Source: Spirogloea muscicola (taxonomy: Eukaryota > Streptophyta > Zygnematophyceae > Spirogloeales > Spirogloeaceae). From it: a DNA stretch of 10,968 nucleotides. Shown here piece by piece: positions 6,837 to 10,968 of this stretch. Location of the stretch: positions 495,683 through 506,650 of the forward strand of contig WELB01000083.1 of assembly GCA_009602725.1 (NCBI GenBank), in the 5' to 3' direction. A program made the position numbers and the translations under genes. The notes under the pieces are model-generated. The model did no database searches and had not been told where the DNA came from. It saw only the letters and a list, made by a program, of their open reading frames with translations. The number at the start of each line of letters is the position of its first letter. Position 1 is the stretch's first letter.

Positions 6837-8108
6837 AAGGCCACAAAACAGTGCCCCGAAAGACAAAAGTACGCACCAAGACACGAGCACACAGCGTTGC
6901 CTTCGGGTGCTTAATATCCCCTGGTGAACAGCTGCAGGTCAGAGAGACTAGTGGCCGAATAGCAGGTCCCCTGTCCCGAAATATCCGACCCCACCCACCA
7001 AGAGCCTTGCGTGTATCAACTCCTGGGCTGAAAACCTAAATGCCCTGCCTTTTGATTCACTGTCAAACCTTTCAAGCAAGTTCCCAGCATTAACCTCAAT
7101 TTCTCAGCAAGAGGACTACTTTTCCGTCTCGGAAGGACGGAGAGGCCCAACTTAGGGTCCTTGCACCTATCACTTGACGTTGTGAATGCCCTTCAGCTCA
7201 ACAACACCAGGCAAGTCCTGCGGCACACAAGCATGACATGTCAAGAGGACATCAGACAAGTCATGCTCCTATCTTCAAGGGCCTCAGCAGCCACTGCACT
7301 TGATGCAGTCAAAAGATGCAGACAGCCAGGGAAAGGAGGACGGGGTGCACTGCATCTGGTTCTTGTATTCATTGTGGTGCTTGATTGTGCTGCGCGCTTG
7401 ACCAATTCAAGCCTCACAGATGATTAACTGGAGCTAGTCTTGACAAAAATCCTTTGGCAAGCGCGAAAAGGTGGTCTATTAGGACCCCACCCTCCACCAA
7501 GTAACCAGATCTCTCACTCGATGTCGTCAGACGCGCCGCACTTGCGTGGTGAGACCTGCCATAGCCCGCCAAGCTTGTCAATGTATGACTTCAAGATACG
7601 GCACATGGCTGTTGATCTCTTGAGATAGCTCTTTATGCACATAGACCGACCCGAAACATGGACTCGGCTGTGAGGGGACGCAGGCACAAATGTCCTGAAA
7701 TTGGTCGCAGAGAAGGGCAGGGCAAGGCACCGTGGCCAGGACACGCAGGCAGCAACAGCCAAAGAACCCCTCAGGTGCAGCCCATGTTTGGTAAGCAAGC
7801 GACTGGAGGAGCAGCACTGCTGTCGAAGTCTCATTTTGGCCAGAGAACCTGGACCAACACAGCAAACCTCGAATGTCAGTCTCCGAGCTACTGTCATCCA
7901 TGGGGTGCTCCCGAATGCGGCCGACATTTGTATCACATCACGTGAATACCCCTCCACTGACAGGGAAACTTTCAGAAGGACCAGATGTTCGATTGAACCC
8001 ACAACCTGGAAAGATAAGCAGACACCCACTTAGCTCGTGGATGCAAAGAGCAGATAGAGAACTTCGAGTAGTTAAGGGTAGGACAAGTAGGGGGGATGCT
8101 TACGAAGA
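6837..8108. other. No gene recognised; includes probable 3' UTR of the mTERF gene at the right
   Basis: About 1.27 kb without a supportable gene. Open stretches exist on both strands (plus 7161-7427, minus 7514-8029) but overlap each other and show no family motif. A 6-bp hairpin (TCCGTC / GACGGA, 7-nt loop) lies at 7123-7141. The part nearest 8108 should be the 3' UTR of the minus-strand mTERF gene. Confidence 0.4.
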
Positions 8109-10968
8109 CTAGCGTGCTTGGCTTAGAGGCACACTCCGATCCCTGCTTGGCTCTACCAAGAAGGGAACATGCGCAGGTGGCGGTGACGGAGGCGGCACGA
8201 GCATGTGCGTCAAGCCCAGGTACTCAGCCGCAAAGTCGCGGTCGCTGCGCTCAAAGATGCCCCGCAGACTATCCAGGCGGCCGAGCCTAGCGGCCACCCT
8301 CGCCCGCCGCTTTATCTTCTTCTCCAAGTCGTAGCTGAAGACCTTGGGATAGGCAACAACATCGCCGACCGGCCGTCGGAGGTCGTGAACCAGGAAATGC
8401 AGCTTCGGCGCAAGGACCGTGTCAACGTTATAGCCCAGCAGTGGCGGGTACCGCTGTACCATTCGAGCCACATCCACAGCGCTGATGCCCTGCTGAATGA
8501 AGAACTGGAGCCTGGGAGGAAGAGTCCGTTATGCTGTATCAGTGTGAAAGTTAACCCACTTCCAGCGACAAGATGCTGCCGAGAAGCCGATTGCAGCACA
8601 TTAGATCCATTGCTTACTCACTAGACTTCAGTGACCGATAAGCATGAAAGTTGGAAGATGGACAGTCCAAATTGTAGGCTATCGGGGCCTCACCTCGGCC
8701 GCATGGCATGGTCCACGCTCATAGCCAGGACCTCCGGGCAGCGCCGCAGGATGTGGGCCAGCCGCTGGTCATGTATGCCCAGCTCGCGCAGGAATGCAAT
8801 TTTGATCCGCAGGCTGCCCTCCACGCTGCTCGCAAAAACCTCGGGGGACCGCAGCAACACGTGCCGGGCACCCTCTGTGTCCAAGCCGTGCTCTTCCAAG
8901 AAAGCCGCCACCTGATTTGTACATTGAAACAAATTCGGCAATCAAGCGATGGTGATTGGGCCAAGTGGCAGCCTAACAATCCTGATCCTGAAATAAGTAG
9001 GCCACTAATGGTTATAGTCCTTGAGGTTCCTACGCTGTGGAGCTCCAAGGGTGATCGCAGGAGGAGCCTTGGGCAACGCCCAACGAGGAGCCCGAGGTCG
9101 CGGCCGGTGGCCCCGAGTGCCTCCAAGACTGAGACTGCCGGCGTGAACTGCCTGGTGGGCGAGCTGCCTAGCAGCTGAGGGCATGCCGTGATCGCGCGGT
9201 CCAGCAACCTGGCTGGCACCTGTGCAACATGCCCATTCACTCGGTCTTCAGATTTAGGGCTCATGATGTCAGGGTTTATGGATCAAGCCCGAATCCCTAA
9301 ACCCTAGGCTCTGATTTCTAATGAAGAAGCTTAGGAGGGGTGATGGCCAAGTAACGCATGGTCCGCAAGGCACAGATGAGCTTCTGTTGCTTCTGTTGTC
9401 ATTTAGTAAGCTTGCAGCTATACGTCTCCGCTTGCCTCCTCATATAAGAGCCATGCTGATCACATCTCAATACAATTTCTTGGCGCTGTCTTGTGGCCCA
9501 CTTATAGCACCTGAATCTGCTTGAGGTAGTCGACCACAATCGGAAGGTTGTGGTGCGCAGTTCCGCTGAGTATCCAGGGATAACGCACGACCATCTTCCC
9601 CAAGTCCCTAACGCGGACGCCCACCTGCAACATGCCTGCTCACATCTCACATCTTCATATACACAAGGTGGGCCGCCACATAGTTGACAGTCAATTATGT
9701 GGATACCATAATTCCTGCAGACCTCTCACCTCCTTGAGAGCGCGCTTGCGGAGGACGAGCTCTGCTGTGGTGGACAGCAGAAGTGGGGGAAAGGCGAGGA
9801 CCACGCGCCCGAGCTGGTCAGGCGGCAGGCCCCAGTCCTCCGTCAGGTGCTGTGTCAATAGGAGGAGGTCGGCGTCCAGGCTTCGTCGAAGCACGGAGGG
9901 AAAGCCCTCTAAGAGGCGGCTGGTCACCGCGCCCGTCGCCCCCCCATTCAACGCCTCCAGCCCCCCTCGCTGCGCCTGCAGCTGCGCTTGGCCAGGCCGA
10001 ACGACGCCAACCATGAGCCATGCAACGACCAAAAGTGTTTAGGGTTTGGGGTTTAGTTTTAGGGATTTAGGCATTTAGGCTTTAGGCACACCACGCCTGG
10101 CGTCCAGCAGTACGCCCAATACTCTAGTTGCTCCACTGCGTCACTAACACATGGTAAGCCGAATTATAGGCCATGCGAAACATTGGTAAGATGCATTCTG
10201 CAGAGGCACAAGGTGGGTATGGCATCTGAGAAGCCAAAGACTAGAAGGATGAATCCAAAGGACTTTGAACGGTGCTTATACGACAGGAGAATGAGAGAGC
10301 GTTCGGTTTAGAGATAGAACCTCAAATAGTCTCATTGCAGTGCATATAACATTAGGTGGTCATTTATCACTATATCAAGCACCTTCTGGACAAAGGCGAT
10401 GACGAGCTGCAGGGCCTCGCAGGGCGGCGCCGAGAGCGTGCGCAGGGAGCGGCGGAGCACGCCCGACACGCCCTCGTCCAGTGGCCGCATGTCGGCCACA
10501 ATTGCCTCAAGCCATTCGATCTGAGAGGAGAGCAATAAATCGTCACTGTAGAGCAGAACTACTAAGTATGGGGATTGCATAATTATCTGTTGTAATCGAC
10601 TCAAGAATGTATTGGAAGAGATCACGCACGAAGTTACAGACCTTGCCCAAACCTTGCATTGCAAAATTTACGCCAATCCTTAATACATGTTTGAGCGCAA
10701 CTGTTGACCTTGGCCGCCATCAACGCCAGTGAGGGCAAATTTATGGTTTCTTTTATGCTGATTGCTATTCCTGAAGGCAATTGTAAAATTAGGGACGCGG
10801 CTTCGACTCGGGACTTTGGGTTCTATGCCAAGCGCAGCCGCGGACCTTGGCAGCCAGGGCAGCGACGGTCTGGCCGTCGCAGGCGCGCGCGACGCGGGCC
10901 GCCTCGGAGGGCCGCACGCCGACCGCCTCCAGGAGCGCTATGGCCGCGCCGCGGCCGCCGCCGGCGGC
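8109..10968 (-). CDS. mTERF-repeat protein, seven exons, 5'-partial; plant organelle type, possibly mTERF2-like
   Basis: Exons on the minus strand: 10968-10846 (open at edge), 10520-10383, 9969-9730 (start could be 9975 or 9981), 9624-9511, 9219-9034, 8911-8694 and 8511-8109 (TAG). Together they give about 473 residues. Introns are GT-AG; the first five are phase 0 and the last is phase 2 (AG|G). The chain is a series of ~31-residue helical mTERF repeats, each with a proline step: FPSVL, FPPLL, YPWIL, CPQLL, CPRLL, SPEVF, CPEVL, YPPLL, YPKVF. It ends with SYDLEKKIKRR and FAAEYLGL, the usual plant mTERF C-terminus, plus a Pro-rich tail. mTERFs bind nucleic acid in chloroplasts or mitochondria to control transcription, splicing or translation. 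The segments WLEAIVADM and VRVRDLGKMVVRYPWILS recall Arabidopsis mTERF2 (EMB2219); that assignment is tentative. The transit peptide lies beyond the window. Confidence 0.92.
9253..9307. repeat. Short interstitial telomere-like motifs in mTERF intron 4
   Basis: TTTAGGG occurs at 9253-9259 and CCCTAAACCCTAG at 9295-9307, in opposite orientations, inside the intron 9510-9220. This is the plant-type telomere heptamer. Confidence 0.75.
9970..9984 (-). promoter_or_regulatory. Triple in-frame 3' splice acceptors
   Basis: On the minus strand the intron end reads CAG-CTG-CAG-GCG-CAG. All three CAGs are in the same phase, six bases apart, so use of each would add 0, 2 or 4 residues (LQ, AQ) before RGGLEAL. 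The last one gives the best mTERF-like join (FVQK|RGGLEA). Confidence 0.6.
10038..10086. repeat. Degenerate telomere-like array in mTERF intron 2
   Basis: About seven tandem TTTAGGG-like heptamers on the plus strand (TTTAGGG, TTTGGGG, TTTAG, TTTTAGGG, then TTTAGG with single-base spacers). They lie roughly 55-70 bp upstream of the triple acceptor on the gene's strand. Confidence 0.85.
10521..10845 (-). other. mTERF intron 1 (in window)
   Basis: The donor AAG|GTCCGC is weak. The acceptor CTCCTCTCAG|ATC is strong. Joining gives LAAKIEWLEAI, in frame, matching the usual K-x-x-WLE step of plant mTERFs. The interior is AT-rich with nothing else recognised. Confidence 0.75.

Noticed and set aside
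6703-7039. Plus-strand open frames over the retrotransposon start and beyond
   Set aside because: Antisense shadows of the minus-strand fragment with no motif.
7123-7141. Hairpin as a bacterial-type terminator
   Set aside because: No T-run follows and the setting is eukaryotic; a 6-bp stem can arise by chance.
7161-8033. Several overlapping open frames on both strands
   Set aside because: Composition and lack of motifs give no support for any one; no splice-linked homology seen.
8719-9178. Alternative frames across the mTERF exons
   Set aside because: The frame with repeated proline steps and consistent splice phases explains the region; the others are shadows.

Overview
This looks like nuclear DNA from the green lineage (Viridiplantae), most likely a green alga or early-diverging streptophyte. 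Three things point there: intron-rich genes with GC-rich codons, a plant-type VAMP71 R-SNARE together with a seven-exon mTERF protein of the plant organelle type, and plant-type (TTTAGGG-like) telomeric repeats inside introns. The species cannot be named from the sequence.

Layout. (1) 1-1432, plus strand: the 3' four exons of a VAMP71-type longin R-SNARE; the first exon lies left of the window. (2) 1433-2554: gap between two convergent genes, probably their 3' UTRs. (3) 2555-3363, minus strand: the main exon of an RTF2-type zinc-finger protein. Its N-terminal exon was not found. Upstream lies about 500 nt that are almost pure purine on the plus strand, ending in a (GA)n array of about 109 bp that runs into a single N at 3941, probably an assembly join. 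(4) 3942-4265: an Ala/Gly-rich plus-strand stretch that may be an exon of an unrecognised gene. (5) 4476-6833: a repeat island. It is built from copies of a roughly 75-bp unit, a 154-bp near-identical direct duplication and two fold-back structures. It also holds a 5'-truncated minus-strand fragment of a non-LTR-retrotransposon-like protein (zinc finger plus nuclease-like C-terminus). (6) 6837-8108: no gene recognised. (7) 8109-10968, minus strand: seven exons of an mTERF-repeat protein, probably organellar, with its N-terminus beyond the right edge.

The host genes have unrelated roles: vacuolar membrane fusion, replication-fork/RNA factor and organelle gene expression. They do not form a pathway. 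Splice boundaries were read by hand from consensus sites, reading-frame continuity and family alignment; all three gene models join in frame. The least explained part is the repeat island. Its unit keeps a short hairpin while the loop changes, and one copy is split around the retrotransposon fragment.
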